64,000 nucleotides of DNA from Mucilaginibacter aquatilis (GCF_009755275.1 NZ_WQLA01000005.1:248001-312000), one strand, 5' to 3'; numbered from the stretch's first letter, positions 24,739 to 33,985 are shown. A program made the numbers and translations. The notes: generated by a model not told the origin, from the sequence alone.

Positions 24739-25355
24739 ATATTTAGGTTGTCATAAAACGGCAGGTAGGTGGCGCCCGGTTTAACATCAGGAGTGAACAC
24801 CATTATTGCCGTACACTTTTGCTCGTTATTTATTTCGAAGGCTATGCCGTTGGCCTGGTAAATTTCATACTTTTTCAAGTCTTTTTTAAACCATGCTGTC
24901 TTTTTAGGCTGATATAGATCTTCAATTTGTTCAAAGCTTGATCCTACCTTAACGCTGTCTTTAGTAACAAACCACGGCGATGTAATCCTTATTTGTTTTA
25001 CACGACTGGTTTCATCCTCAGTACCCATTTGCCGCGAGGTAAATATCATGGTTTCGTAACTGGTACTATCATGATTAGCATACCATATTGACATTGATTT
25101 GCCCATGGCAGCATCACCTGCATCAGGGCGGCCCAAGCGCCGCGTAACATCGGCACCGTTATCATTCAATGCAGTTTGCCCAATGGATTTACCCGGAACA
25201 ATGAGCTGGTTGTTGGAAACCGAACTCTTATCAACCTCACTACTAGTGCTGCTTGACGTAACAGTGGTCTGCTCAGCTTTTACATTTTTTGAAGCGGGCT
25301 GATTGCAAGCCATAAAGCTTACAGCAGCGAGGAGTAAAACAGTAAATCGTGCCAT
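24732..25355 (-). CDS. putative lipoprotein with SmpA/OmlA-like repeats
   Basis: Start chosen at 25355 (MARFTVLLLAAVSFMACNQP), giving about 207 residues with the lipobox FMAC; an upstream ATG at 25370 only adds five residues. A low-complexity T/S linker follows. The rest shows two weakly similar halves: IVPGKSIGQTALNDNGADVTRRLG and DSVKVGSSFEQIEDLYQ. They recall the SmpA/OmlA or BLIP-like pattern of 'G-x-t...v...lG.p'. No function is known. It is convergent with the DUF2059 gene, and divergent from the helicase gene 75 bases away. Confidence 0.7.
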   Translation of the reverse strand: MARFTVLLLAAVSFMACNQPASKNVKAEQTTVTSSSTSSEVDKSSVSNNQLIVPGKSIGQTALNDNGADVTRRLGRPDAGDAAMGKSMSIWYANHDSTSYETMIFTSRQMGTEDETSRVKQIRITSPWFVTKDSVKVGSSFEQIEDLYQPKKTAWFKKDLKKYEIYQANGIAFEINNEQKCTAIMVFTPDVKPGATYLPFYDNLNIY

Positions 25356-25430
25356 AATATAGTTATACAATTTTGAGGCTGTTAGTGTTCAATTGCAACC
25401 AAATAAAGGTTGCTTTGTATTATTACAGCA

Positions 25431-28034
25431 ATGAAGAGCAAAGGGCAGCAAATAATAGGCAACTGGTTTAAGCAAAAGGGCTGGCGGCAGTTTCCATTTC
25501 AACAGGAAATGCAGGATTCCTACCTTGCCGGCTACTCGGGTTTGCTTAATGCCCCTACGGGTAGTGGTAAAACCTTTGCCCTGTTTTTACCTTTTTTGGT
25601 TGGCTATATTAATCAATACCCTGATACGTACCAAACCCGTACCAACAACGGCTTGCTAATGCTGTGGATAACACCTTTGCGAGCGTTAACCAATGATATA
25701 CGCAAAGCCATGCAAGAGGTGTGCGATGAGGTTGGCCTGCCCTGGCGCATAGGTACCCGCACCGGCGATACATCAGCTGCCGAAAAGCAGGCCCTGCGCA
25801 AGAAGCTTCCGGAAGTGTTGCTTACTACTCCTGAAAGCTTACACTTAATGCTGGCTCAAAAAGATTATCCAAGTGTTTTCAAAAACCTGAACGTTGTTGT
25901 AATTGATGAGTGGCATGAATTACTCGGAACCAAGCGCGGTGTACAAATAGAACTGGGGCTATCAAAACTCCGCCATCTGTCGGTTACCGGAACTCAACTG
26001 CCTGAAAAAAAACTAACAGCTAAAAATCCAACTTCTGAAAAGCTGCAACCGCCAACAGGACAAATGCAACTCCAAACATGGGGCATAAGTGCTACCATCG
26101 GCAACCTCGAACAAGCGGCCGAGGTATTGCTTGGCACCAGGTTTCCGCCTGAACGGATGAAGATGGTGCGTGCACATATTGAAAAGAAACTTGATATACG
26201 ATCAGTCATTCCGCAGGACGTAGAAAATTACTCGTGGACGGGGCACATTGGCTTAAAACTATTGCCCGAGGTTATGGAAATTGTAGCCAACAGTAAAACT
26301 ACGCTCATATTTACCAACACCCGTGCTCAATCTGAAATATGGTATCATGCCATCCTCAACAGCTATCCTGAGTATGCAGGCATAATGGCCATGCACCACG
26401 GATCGTTAGATAATGATTTACGCAACTGGGTAGAGCAAGCCCTGCACGAGGGAACGCTTAAACTGGTGGTTTGTACTTCAAGCCTTGACCTGGGGGTGGA
26501 TTTCAGGCCTGTTGACACGGTGGTGCAGGTGGGCAGCCCTAAAGGTGTGGCCCGCTTTATGCAACGCGCCGGGCGCAGCGGTCACCATCCGGGGGCGGTT
26601 TCACGGGCGTACTATATTCCTACGCATTCGCTTGAATTACTGGAAGGTGCAGCACTCAAACAAGCTATTGCCAACCAGCAGTTTGAAAGCCGCGACCCGG
26701 TTTTGCTGGCTATTGATGTACTTATTCAGTACATGGTAACCCTGGCCGTATCAGACGGCTTCAGGGCCGACGAGCTTTACGAAGAAATAAAATCCACCTA
26801 CGCTTTCGCCGACTTACGCCGTACCGAGTTTAATGAGCTACTTGGCTTTATCACAACCGGCGGCGCTACGCTGTCACAGTACGATGAATTTTTAAAGGTT
26901 GAGGTTGAGGACGGATTGTACAAGGTTAACAGCCGACGCGTGGCTATGCGTCACAGATTTAGCATAGGCACCATTACCAGCTATGCAACATTGAGGGTAA
27001 AGATGTTGCATGGCGGCTCATTAGGATCAATTGAAGAAGGCTTTGTTGCCAAACTTAAGCCAGGCGATACCTTTTGGTTTGCCGGCCGTAGTCTTGAATT
27101 TGTACAGCTTAAAGACATGACGGCCATTGTAAGAAAGTCAAGCAAGGCCAAGGGCCTTATACCCAGTTGGGCAGGCGGCCGTATGCCCCTCTCTTCGCAA
27201 CTATCATCAGTACTGCGCGACAAGTTAGACGAGGTTGCCCAGCATTTAGAAAAAGATGAGGAGGTGGTTGCTCTACGCTCATTATTTAACCTGCAGGAGC
27301 AGTTATCACATCTTCCGCGCAAAACTGATTTGTTAATTGAATCTTTTGAATCGCGGGATGGGTATCACCTTTTTGTTTATCCGTTTGAAGGACGACTGGT
27401 TCACGAGGGCATGGCGTCATTGATTGCTTACCGTATGGGTAAAATACGAAAGGCCACTTACAGCATTGCCATGAACGATTACGGCTTTGAGCTACTTACT
27501 GATGAACCCATACCGTTAATGGAGGCTTTGGAAGATGACCTTTTTACCATTCATAATTTGCTAGATGACATTCAACACAGCCTTAACGCTAATGAAATGG
27601 CGAGGCGACGTTTTAGAGACATTGCTCAAATTGGCGGATTGATTTTCAACGGTTACCCTGGCCAGCCATTGAAGAACCGGCACTTACAGGCAAGCAGCGG
27701 TTTGTTATTTGATGTTTTCAGAGAGTATGAGCCGGACAACCTGCTGGTAAGGCAGGCATTTAATGAGGCACTGGCCTTTCAGCTGGAAGAATTTAGGTTG
27801 CGTGAGGCCTTGCAACGTATTCAAAAACAGGACGTAGTTATCAAGGTACTTGAACGGCCCACGCCATTTGCCTTTCCTATTATGGTTGATCGTCTTCGCG
27901 AGAAAATTACAATGGAAAGCCTGGAAGAACGAGTTGCTAAAATGGCCCGTACCTACAATGCTCATGAGAACTTTGACGAGCCTATGGAGCCTACGCCCGA
28001 ACCTGTCAAGCCACGCCGACGCAAGCGTCCGTAA
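25431..28034 (+). CDS. ligase-associated DEXH-box DNA repair helicase (Lhr-like)
   Basis: An 867-residue superfamily 2 helicase. The start at 25431 (MKSKGQQIIGNWFKQKGW) is preferred over an upstream TTG at 25410. The motor motifs are in order: Q-like FPFQQEMQ, Walker A NAPTGSGKT, WITPLRALTND, LLTTPESLHLML, DEWH box VVIDEWHELLG, TWGISATIGN, LIFTNTRAQSE, SSLDLGVDF and RFMQRAGRSGH. The C-terminal part (FNGYPGQPLKNRHLQASSGLLFDVF) matches the group usually encoded with an ATP-dependent DNA ligase and a calcineurin-like nuclease. Neither partner is in this window. Probably a DNA repair helicase. Confidence 0.92.
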   Translation: MKSKGQQIIGNWFKQKGWRQFPFQQEMQDSYLAGYSGLLNAPTGSGKTFALFLPFLVGYINQYPDTYQTRTNNGLLMLWITPLRALTNDIRKAMQEVCDEVGLPWRIGTRTGDTSAAEKQALRKKLPEVLLTTPESLHLMLAQKDYPSVFKNLNVVVIDEWHELLGTKRGVQIELGLSKLRHLSVTGTQLPEKKLTAKNPTSEKLQPPTGQMQLQTWGISATIGNLEQAAEVLLGTRFPPERMKMVRAHIEKKLDIRSVIPQDVENYSWTGHIGLKLLPEVMEIVANSKTTLIFTNTRAQSEIWYHAILNSYPEYAGIMAMHHGSLDNDLRNWVEQALHEGTLKLVVCTSSLDLGVDFRPVDTVVQVGSPKGVARFMQRAGRSGHHPGAVSRAYYIPTHSLELLEGAALKQAIANQQFESRDPVLLAIDVLIQYMVTLAVSDGFRADELYEEIKSTYAFADLRRTEFNELLGFITTGGATLSQYDEFLKVEVEDGLYKVNSRRVAMRHRFSIGTITSYATLRVKMLHGGSLGSIEEGFVAKLKPGDTFWFAGRSLEFVQLKDMTAIVRKSSKAKGLIPSWAGGRMPLSSQLSSVLRDKLDEVAQHLEKDEEVVALRSLFNLQEQLSHLPRKTDLLIESFESRDGYHLFVYPFEGRLVHEGMASLIAYRMGKIRKATYSIAMNDYGFELLTDEPIPLMEALEDDLFTIHNLLDDIQHSLNANEMARRRFRDIAQIGGLIFNGYPGQPLKNRHLQASSGLLFDVFREYEPDNLLVRQAFNEALAFQLEEFRLREALQRIQKQDVVIKVLERPTPFAFPIMVDRLREKITMESLEERVAKMARTYNAHENFDEPMEPTPEPVKPRRRKRP

Positions 28035-28201
28035 CGGCATCACATATTTTGATTACTCAATTCTTACCCTCTTTGGGGCAAGCCTTCCTCACGCTTTTAC
28101 TATTGATAGTACAAAATCATTGTAAATCTTCGTGAAAGACACTTTTTGATTGTGGAATACGTTTTGCCTTAACCTGATTAATTAATTTAACTTATAAAGC
28201 C

Positions 28202-28279
28202 ATGATGATTGCCCTAATTACCCTTTTAGTTGTTGCCAACGTAGTTGTAGTAGCTAACAACAAAAAAACTATTGTTTAA
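28202..28279 (+). CDS. possible 25-residue single-span membrane peptide
   Basis: A short frame begins with a double ATG at 28202 and encodes MMIALITLLVVANVVVVANN plus KKTIV, then TAA. It is one hydrophobic helix with a basic tail, as in many bacterial membrane micropeptides. It sits in the 246-base gap between the helicase gene and the convergent MmcQ gene, and its stop is one base before that gene's stop. There is no Shine-Dalgarno sequence, but most genes here lack one. Chance cannot be excluded. Confidence 0.4.
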   Translation: MMIALITLLVVANVVVVANNKKTIV

Positions 28280-28280
28280 G

Positions 28281-28655
28281 CTAAGCATTTTCATTTGCCT
28301 GGTGGTTACCAAACAACTCCTGCTTTAATTTTTTGGGCAGGCTGTTAGCTACAAGGGTGTATGAGTGGTCTATCATCTCACACAGTTGCTTGCGGCTAAG
28401 TGCCCCATCCGTATAAACGGTGTTCCAGTGGCGCTTATTCATGTGATAGCCGGGCTGCACTTCAGTAAATTGCTCACGCAATTCAACAGCCCGTTCGGGG
28501 TCGCACTTCACGTTAAAACGGTTAGCCGTATCCAGGCCAATCAATAAAAATAACCTTTCGCCTACTTTAAAAACCAACGTTTCCGGGCCAAACGGAAAAC
28601 TCTCAGTTACCCCTTGCTTTTGCAGGCAATAGTTGCGTACGTCTTCAATATTCAT
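28281..28655 (-). CDS. MmcQ/YjbR family protein
   Basis: A 124-residue cytoplasmic protein of the MmcQ/YjbR (double-wing, CyaY-like fold) family. It begins MNIEDVRNYCLQKQGVTESFPFG, then ETLVFKVGERLFLLI and NVKCDPERAVELREQF. A PGYHMNKRHWNTVYTDG segment follows, with the conserved HWNTV. Family members are proposed DNA-binding proteins; no specific role is proven. The short tail KQELFGNHQANENA ends one base from the putative micropeptide on the other strand. It lies downstream of the vWA gene but after a terminator, so it is probably transcribed separately. Confidence 0.9.
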   Translation of the reverse strand: MNIEDVRNYCLQKQGVTESFPFGPETLVFKVGERLFLLIGLDTANRFNVKCDPERAVELREQFTEVQPGYHMNKRHWNTVYTDGALSRKQLCEMIDHSYTLVANSLPKKLKQELFGNHQANENA

Positions 28656-28741
28656 AAAGCCTCCATACCCTCTATAAAGAGGGACTTAAATTGCATTCCT
28701 TTCAAATGTATCAAAGAAGGCTTGAATCTTTATAACCGTTT

Positions 28742-28777
28742 AAAAAAAATCTCCTCCGCATTTCGAAGGAGATTTTA
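28742..28777 (-). terminator. Terminator of the vWA gene
   Basis: On the minus strand AAAATCTCCT (28776-28767) pairs with AGGAGATTTT (28756-28747), followed by T-rich sequence. It is just after the vWA stop codon. Confidence 0.85.
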
Positions 28778-28783
28778 TGATAT

Positions 28784-30700
28784 CTATTCAACAGACGCTA
28801 AAGAGCTTTTACTTAACAACCTTGCGCTTTCGGCCAATTTTATGAATTCTGCGCGGTAGCCTTCATGGTCGTCTCCTTTGGCGGCGCGGGCCAATTTAAT
28901 AGCATCGTCGTACTTTGAATTTTGCTTAAATTCCGATTCCCGCAACAGCATACCTACTTCGGCTACAGCAGCGGCAAAGCGAAAATCCACAGAGGTGCTT
29001 TGCAGGCTTACAGGCTTATCTAAAACTATTGCCTGGCTTAATTTACTCACCAATCCATTAGGCTCTTTATAACGGAACTTTATGGTAAGCATGTCGTTAG
29101 AAACATAATCTACTTTGGCTTCCTGTTTTTGATACTTCAGTGGGTCTACGCTGTGGGTAAATCTATCGTGTACTCCCGCCGGTATAATTTCATAAAGTGC
29201 TGTTACATTGTGCCCGGCGCCCATGTCTCCAGCATCTTTCAAATCATTATTAAAATCTTCTTTATTCAGCATGCGGTTTTCATACCCAATAAGGCGGTAG
29301 GAAGCTACTTTAGCCGGGTTAAATTCCAGTTGTAGTTTTACATCTTTGGCCACGGTAAATAAAGTGCCTCCAAATTCGCTCACCAAGGTTTTGCGGGCTT
29401 CTGTAATATTGTCTATGTAAGCATAATTACCATTACCTTTATCTGCAAGGGTTTCCATTTTACTGTCCTTATAATTTCCCATACCATAACCTAGTACTGA
29501 TAAAAACACACCGCTTTTACGCTCCTGCTCTATCAGTTTTTCCATATCCTCATCGGTTGAAGCACCAACGTTAAAGTCACCGTCGGTTGCCAGTATTACA
29601 CGGTTATTTCCTGCTTTTAAAAAGTTTTGCTTTGCAGTGCGGTAAGCCAGTTTTATACCTTCGCCACCTGCGGTAGAGCCACCGGCATGTAACCGGTCAA
29701 TAGCATCTTTGATGGTAGTTTTTTGATTGCCTGGCGTTGATGGCAATATTAAACCGGCAGCACCCGCATAAACTACAATAGCTACTTTATCTTGCGGGCG
29801 CAGCTGATCTACCAGCATTTTAAGCGACGATTGCAATAACGGCAATTTGTTAGGCGCATCCATTGAGCCCGAAACATCAACCAGGAAAACTAAGTTAGAT
29901 GCCGGCAACTTATCAGTTTGCACTACCCGTGCCTTTAAGCCAATGCGAAGCAGGCGGTGCTGCGAATTCCATGGTGCTGTTGATAATTCGGTATGTATGG
30001 CAACCGGTTCTCCATTTGAAGGGGCGGGCAGGTTGTAACTAAAATAATTAATCATCTCCTCAATACGCACAGCATCTTTTGGCGGCATTTGCCCGTTATT
30101 AATAAACCGGCGCACATTACTGTATGAAGCAGCATCCACATCAATAGAAAATGTTGAAAGCGGGTTATCTTTCGGGTTTTGAAAACCATTTTCAGCAACA
30201 CCCTTATAGCTTTCCTGTTCTTGAGTAACCGGGTAATTGCCCACAATTGGCGTTACAAAGCGTTGCGATGATGCAACTTTACTTTTTGCCGTAGCAGCTA
30301 AACCGTAAACACGGCCCTGTAACTGGTTATGGATTGCTGCAGGCTCAGCACACACTACTGCAGGGTCTGCATTCCGTGACATAACTGTTATCTCGTTAAG
30401 GTTACCGCTTTGTGATTTTAGGTACACCGTTATCTTACTTTGCTTGTTCAGCACAATGGTTTTTGTGCTATACCCCAGGTAAGTAAATGAAAGTTTATGT
30501 ACCCCCTGCGGAACCTGGATGGAAAATGCACCCTTAGCGTTTGTTAAAACACTCGTTTTAGTATCATCTAATTTTACCTGTACCCCCATTAATGGTTGCT
30601 GGCTGTTTGCATCGTTAACATGGCCGGTAACAGTGCGGTCGGTTGCACGGGCGCTGTTTAAAATACCCAATGCAATAAATAGTAACAGAATTTTTTTCAT
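28784..30700 (-). CDS. von Willebrand factor A domain protein with CarboxypepD_reg domain (YfbK-like), exported
   Basis: A 638-residue exported protein. A signal peptide (1-20) is followed by a CarboxypepD_reg domain (about 22-95, VTGHVNDANSQQPLMGVQVKL) and a linker with LNEITVMSR, as after such domains in TonB receptors. The YfbK N-terminal region (NPLSTFSIDVDAASYSNVRRF) comes next. The vWA domain starts near 265 with the metal-binding MIDAS motif DVSGS at 275-279. The C-terminal part (about 460-635, YRLIGYENRMLNKEDFNND) corresponds to DUF3520. Binding partners are unknown. It is divergent from an ECF sigma factor gene 89 bases away, which may control it. Confidence 0.92.
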   Translation of the reverse strand: MKKILLLFIALGILNSARATDRTVTGHVNDANSQQPLMGVQVKLDDTKTSVLTNAKGAFSIQVPQGVHKLSFTYLGYSTKTIVLNKQSKITVYLKSQSGNLNEITVMSRNADPAVVCAEPAAIHNQLQGRVYGLAATAKSKVASSQRFVTPIVGNYPVTQEQESYKGVAENGFQNPKDNPLSTFSIDVDAASYSNVRRFINNGQMPPKDAVRIEEMINYFSYNLPAPSNGEPVAIHTELSTAPWNSQHRLLRIGLKARVVQTDKLPASNLVFLVDVSGSMDAPNKLPLLQSSLKMLVDQLRPQDKVAIVVYAGAAGLILPSTPGNQKTTIKDAIDRLHAGGSTAGGEGIKLAYRTAKQNFLKAGNNRVILATDGDFNVGASTDEDMEKLIEQERKSGVFLSVLGYGMGNYKDSKMETLADKGNGNYAYIDNITEARKTLVSEFGGTLFTVAKDVKLQLEFNPAKVASYRLIGYENRMLNKEDFNNDLKDAGDMGAGHNVTALYEIIPAGVHDRFTHSVDPLKYQKQEAKVDYVSNDMLTIKFRYKEPNGLVSKLSQAIVLDKPVSLQSTSVDFRFAAAVAEVGMLLRESEFKQNSKYDDAIKLARAAKGDDHEGYRAEFIKLAESARLLSKSSLASVE

Positions 30701-30789
30701 GGCTGTTTAAGTATGGTTTTGCACTTAGGATGCAGTTGCATACCAATTTCCATAAGCCGGATAAAAAAATTATTTTACAGCCATTACTA

Positions 30790-31374
30790 ATGAGTTGGTT
30801 CAGTAAAAATATTAAGCCAGACACAGTGGACGATGACGCGCTGCTGCAACGCTACCGCCAAACGGGCGACCTAAGCGTGCTGGGCCAACTTTACCAACAA
30901 TACATGCCGCTGGTTTACGGTGTGTGTTTAAAATATCTGCAGGATGAGGAGCAAAGTAAAGATGCCGTTATGCAGATATTTGAGGAGCTCATCACCAAAA
31001 TACACAAGCACGATGTAAAGCAGTTCAGGAGCTGGCTTTTTGTATTAAGCCGCAACTTTTGCCTTATGCAGCTACGCGCTAACAAAAAAAACCAAACGTT
31101 GAGTATAGATGAGGTTATGGAATTTCCTTTTGTTTTGCATCATAATGATGATGATGACGCAATGGATAATGAAGCCGGTATACAACAATTAGAAAAGTGT
31201 ATGCAGCAGTTATCGCCCCAGCAAAAGCAGAGCGTTGATTTATTTTATATAAAAGAAAAGTGTTATAAAGAGGTAGCCGACATAACGGGCTACACCTTAA
31301 ACGAGGTAAAGAGTTACATACAAAACGGAAAACGTAATTTAAAAATTTGTCTGGAAAATAGTCGTGAGCAATAA
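30790..31374 (+). CDS. RNA polymerase sigma-70 factor, ECF type
   Basis: About 195 residues from the ATG at 30790 (MSWFSKNIKPDTVDDDALLQ); the frame extends upstream but without family sequence. Region 2 covers about 25-95 with LGQLYQQYMPLVYGVCLKYL and SWLFVLSRNFCLMQLR. Region 4 covers about 140-190 with LSPQQKQSVDLFYIKEKCYKEVADITGYTLNEVKSYIQ. There is no sigma region 3, as expected of an ECF factor. The next gene overlaps by 11 bases and encodes a membrane protein with an anti-sigma-like N terminus. The divergent vWA gene is a plausible target. Confidence 0.93.
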   Translation: MSWFSKNIKPDTVDDDALLQRYRQTGDLSVLGQLYQQYMPLVYGVCLKYLQDEEQSKDAVMQIFEELITKIHKHDVKQFRSWLFVLSRNFCLMQLRANKKNQTLSIDEVMEFPFVLHHNDDDDAMDNEAGIQQLEKCMQQLSPQQKQSVDLFYIKEKCYKEVADITGYTLNEVKSYIQNGKRNLKICLENSREQ

Positions 31375-32680
31375 AACACCCGACATATTACTGATACAAA
31401 AGTACCTGAACGGAGAACTTGACGCACGTGCCATGCACGAGCTGGAACGCCGCGCGCTAAATGACCCTTTTCTGGCTGAAGCATTGGAAGGTTACCAGTT
31501 AATTGAAAAAAGTCAGGAGTCAAATCTTGCCGAGTTACAGCGAACCCTGCAACAGCGCATTGAGCCGAAACAAAAGCGCGTAAGCTTGTGGCCAGCCTTT
31601 AGCATTGCTGCATCAATACTTGTGTTTTTAAGCATTGGGGGCTGGTGGCTTCTCAACTATCGTCCTGCTGCTAATCAACCAAAGCTCCCTGCTGCCGACA
31701 AAACAACTGTTGTTAAAAATAAACCAGCGGTATCTTCGGCCCCTCAACAATTTAAGCAAGAGCCTATTGCGGTAATCAAACCGTCGGCCCCGGCTACACA
31801 ACGCTTTGTACAACCATCACCTGTAACAGAAGCCAACGAGGCTGTAGCATCCTCTGCAATTGAGGACGATGTGCAAATGAGATTTCTTGTTCCGGGAAAG
31901 GATACTTCGGCAAAAATGAAAAGTAAACTGTTGACCGCTGATGTTTTTAAGGCCAAAAAAGAGTTACAGAATGCTCATAACGATTCGTTACTATCAAAAA
32001 CGCTTCCTCAGGCTTTGGCCGGCAGAATTGCAGGCATACAGGTAAAAGCGGCACCAATTACATCGCCTCAAATAGTTTTAAGGGGCACGTCGAGTTATAA
32101 TAAGCAGGCTAACCAGGCAAAAATAATAACCGGCCAAATTTTAGATGAAGATGGCAAGCAACCCTTAGCTGGCGTTACAGTGAAAGTAAATTCGAGCGGT
32201 TTGGGCGTTAATACCGATGCACAAGGCCGTTTTAAAATTGCCGCAACCGACAAAGATGAACTTAGCATTGCCTTTATCGGATACAACACACAACAAGTTA
32301 AACTGGGAAGTAAAGACAGCTTAAACGTTATATTGAAGCAAAACCATCAATCACTATCTGAAGTTATGGCTATTGGCTACGGGCGCCCGCGTGAACCTCA
32401 GGAGGTATTACAAGAAGCGCACCCTGCCGATGGCTGGCAAAACCTTTACAATTACCTGAATAAAGAAGCACGTGTAAGTAACGGCCAAACTGGTGTGGTG
32501 CGTTTAAGCTTCATTGTTGGCACTAATGGAACGCTAAATGATTTCGAGGTATTAAAAAGCATGGGTGCTGTTATGGATGAAAAGGCAATTGATTTAATTA
32601 AAAACGGCCCGAGGTGGCGGCCTAATGCCAATGGCAAGCCCGAAACAGTAAAGCTTCGCGTCAGGTTCCGTAAGGAGTAA
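31364..32680 (+). CDS. composite membrane protein: anti-sigma-like N terminus, SusC-like segments, TonB C-terminal domain
   Basis: 438 residues from a GTG start overlapping the sigma gene by 11 bases. Residues 1-70 form a charged cytoplasmic helix domain (ILLIQKYLNGELDARAMHEL), where anti-sigma domains lie. A single membrane helix is at 74-98. The periplasmic part has a proline-rich linker, a plug-like piece (ALAGRIAGIQVKA at 218-229, IVLRGTSSYN at 237-246), a CarboxypepD_reg domain (about 256-325) and LSEVMAIGYG (331-340), the motif after such domains in SusC receptors. A TonB C-terminal domain (about 375-437) ends the protein. Inferred role: relay of periplasmic or receptor state to the sigma factor. 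No zinc-finger motif is seen. Confidence 0.8.
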   Translation: MSNKTPDILLIQKYLNGELDARAMHELERRALNDPFLAEALEGYQLIEKSQESNLAELQRTLQQRIEPKQKRVSLWPAFSIAASILVFLSIGGWWLLNYRPAANQPKLPAADKTTVVKNKPAVSSAPQQFKQEPIAVIKPSAPATQRFVQPSPVTEANEAVASSAIEDDVQMRFLVPGKDTSAKMKSKLLTADVFKAKKELQNAHNDSLLSKTLPQALAGRIAGIQVKAAPITSPQIVLRGTSSYNKQANQAKIITGQILDEDGKQPLAGVTVKVNSSGLGVNTDAQGRFKIAATDKDELSIAFIGYNTQQVKLGSKDSLNVILKQNHQSLSEVMAIGYGRPREPQEVLQEAHPADGWQNLYNYLNKEARVSNGQTGVVRLSFIVGTNGTLNDFEVLKSMGAVMDEKAIDLIKNGPRWRPNANGKPETVKLRVRFRKE

Positions 32681-32743
32681 TTGCTCACTTAGCACGGTCA
32701 AGCCAAATAAAAATTTCATTTTTGCAACAAACATGCATTGCTT

Positions 32744-33985
32744 ATGAAGCCATTAAACTTTACCGTTACCGAGCGTTTCTTACGTTACGTAACTATCGAT
32801 ACACAATCTGACCCCGAATCGGCAACTTACCCATCTACCGAAAAACAGAAAGACCTGGGTCGTATACTGGTACAGGAATTACAGGAAATGGGCGTTACTG
32901 ATGCCCACCTTGATGAATATGGCTATGTATACGCCACCATACCATCAAAAACTAACAAAAACGTGCCTGTAATTTGCTTTTGCTCGCACATGGATACCTC
33001 TCCTGATTGTAGCGGCCAAGGTGTAAAACCTATCATACATCACAATTATAATGGCGATGATTTAGTCTTGCCTGATGACACTACACAGGTGCTTAAACCA
33101 AAAAATCATCCCGAACTTAAGAACCAGTTAGGCAACGATATTATAACTGCCAGCGGCACTACCCTTTTGGGTGCGGATAATAAAGCAGGTGTTGCTGAAA
33201 TTATGGACGCGTGCTACCAGTTGATGAATAAACCTGATATTAAACATGGTGACATCCGCATACTGTTTACGCCCGATGAAGAAATAGGCCGCGGTGTTGA
33301 CAAGGTTGACCTTGAAAAGCTGGGTGCATTTGCCGCTTACACTATTGACGGTGAAACAGCCGGAAACATGGAGAATGAAACATTTTCGGCCGATGGTGCA
33401 AAACTTATTATTAAGGGTGTAAGCGCACATCCCGGCTTTGCCAAAGGACAAATGCAAAGTGCTATTAAAATAGCCGGGCAAATTATTGCCGCACTGCCTT
33501 ATGAGCTTTCGCCCGAAGGAACCGAGGGAATGGAGGGCTTTGTGCACCCGGTTAACATAAGCGGCCACGTTGAACAAGCTACTATCGATTTCATTATCCG
33601 CGATTTTGATGAAGCCTTACTAACCCAGCATGCCGGCGTCATTAAGTACGTAGCAGAACAAGTACTGCAAAACTACCCCGAAGCTACCTATGAACTTGTA
33701 GTAAAAGAACAATACCGCAATATGAAGCAGGTGCTTGATCAGCATCCGCAAATTGTGGAATATGGTATGGAAGCCATTAACCGCACGGGGCTTAGGGCTA
33801 AACTATGCAGTATACGCGGCGGAACAGATGGCTCCCGTTTATCTTTAATGGGATTACCAACGCCAAATATTTTTGCCGGCGAACATGCCTTTCATGGTCG
33901 GCAGGAATGGGTATCAGTTCAGGATATGCAAAAGGCTGTGGAAACTATATTACACCTTTGTACAATTTGGGAAGAAAAAAGCTAG
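32744..33985 (+). CDS. pepT: peptidase T (tripeptidase, M20B)
   Basis: A 413-residue cytosolic zinc aminotripeptidase; start at ATG 32744 (MKPLNFTVTERFLRYVTIDT), not the TTG two codons earlier. Zinc-ligand motifs are CFCSHMDTSPD (His82, Asp84), LLGADNKAGVAEI (bridging Asp), FTPDEEIGRG (Glu-Glu), YTIDGETAGNMENE, and the last histidine in NIFAGEHAFHGRQEWVS. The dimerisation insert (LIIKGVSAHPGFAKGQMQSA) lies in the middle. The length and IRGGTDGSRLSLMGLPTPN are typical of PepT. It is transcribed after the sigma/TonB pair but probably independently. Confidence 0.96.
   Translation: MKPLNFTVTERFLRYVTIDTQSDPESATYPSTEKQKDLGRILVQELQEMGVTDAHLDEYGYVYATIPSKTNKNVPVICFCSHMDTSPDCSGQGVKPIIHHNYNGDDLVLPDDTTQVLKPKNHPELKNQLGNDIITASGTTLLGADNKAGVAEIMDACYQLMNKPDIKHGDIRILFTPDEEIGRGVDKVDLEKLGAFAAYTIDGETAGNMENETFSADGAKLIIKGVSAHPGFAKGQMQSAIKIAGQIIAALPYELSPEGTEGMEGFVHPVNISGHVEQATIDFIIRDFDEALLTQHAGVIKYVAEQVLQNYPEATYELVVKEQYRNMKQVLDQHPQIVEYGMEAINRTGLRAKLCSIRGGTDGSRLSLMGLPTPNIFAGEHAFHGRQEWVSVQDMQKAVETILHLCTIWEEKS

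Noticed and set aside
30730-30789. Longer start for the sigma factor
   Set aside because: The 20 extra residues are basic and unrelated to ECF N termini; the ATG at 30790 gives the usual length.
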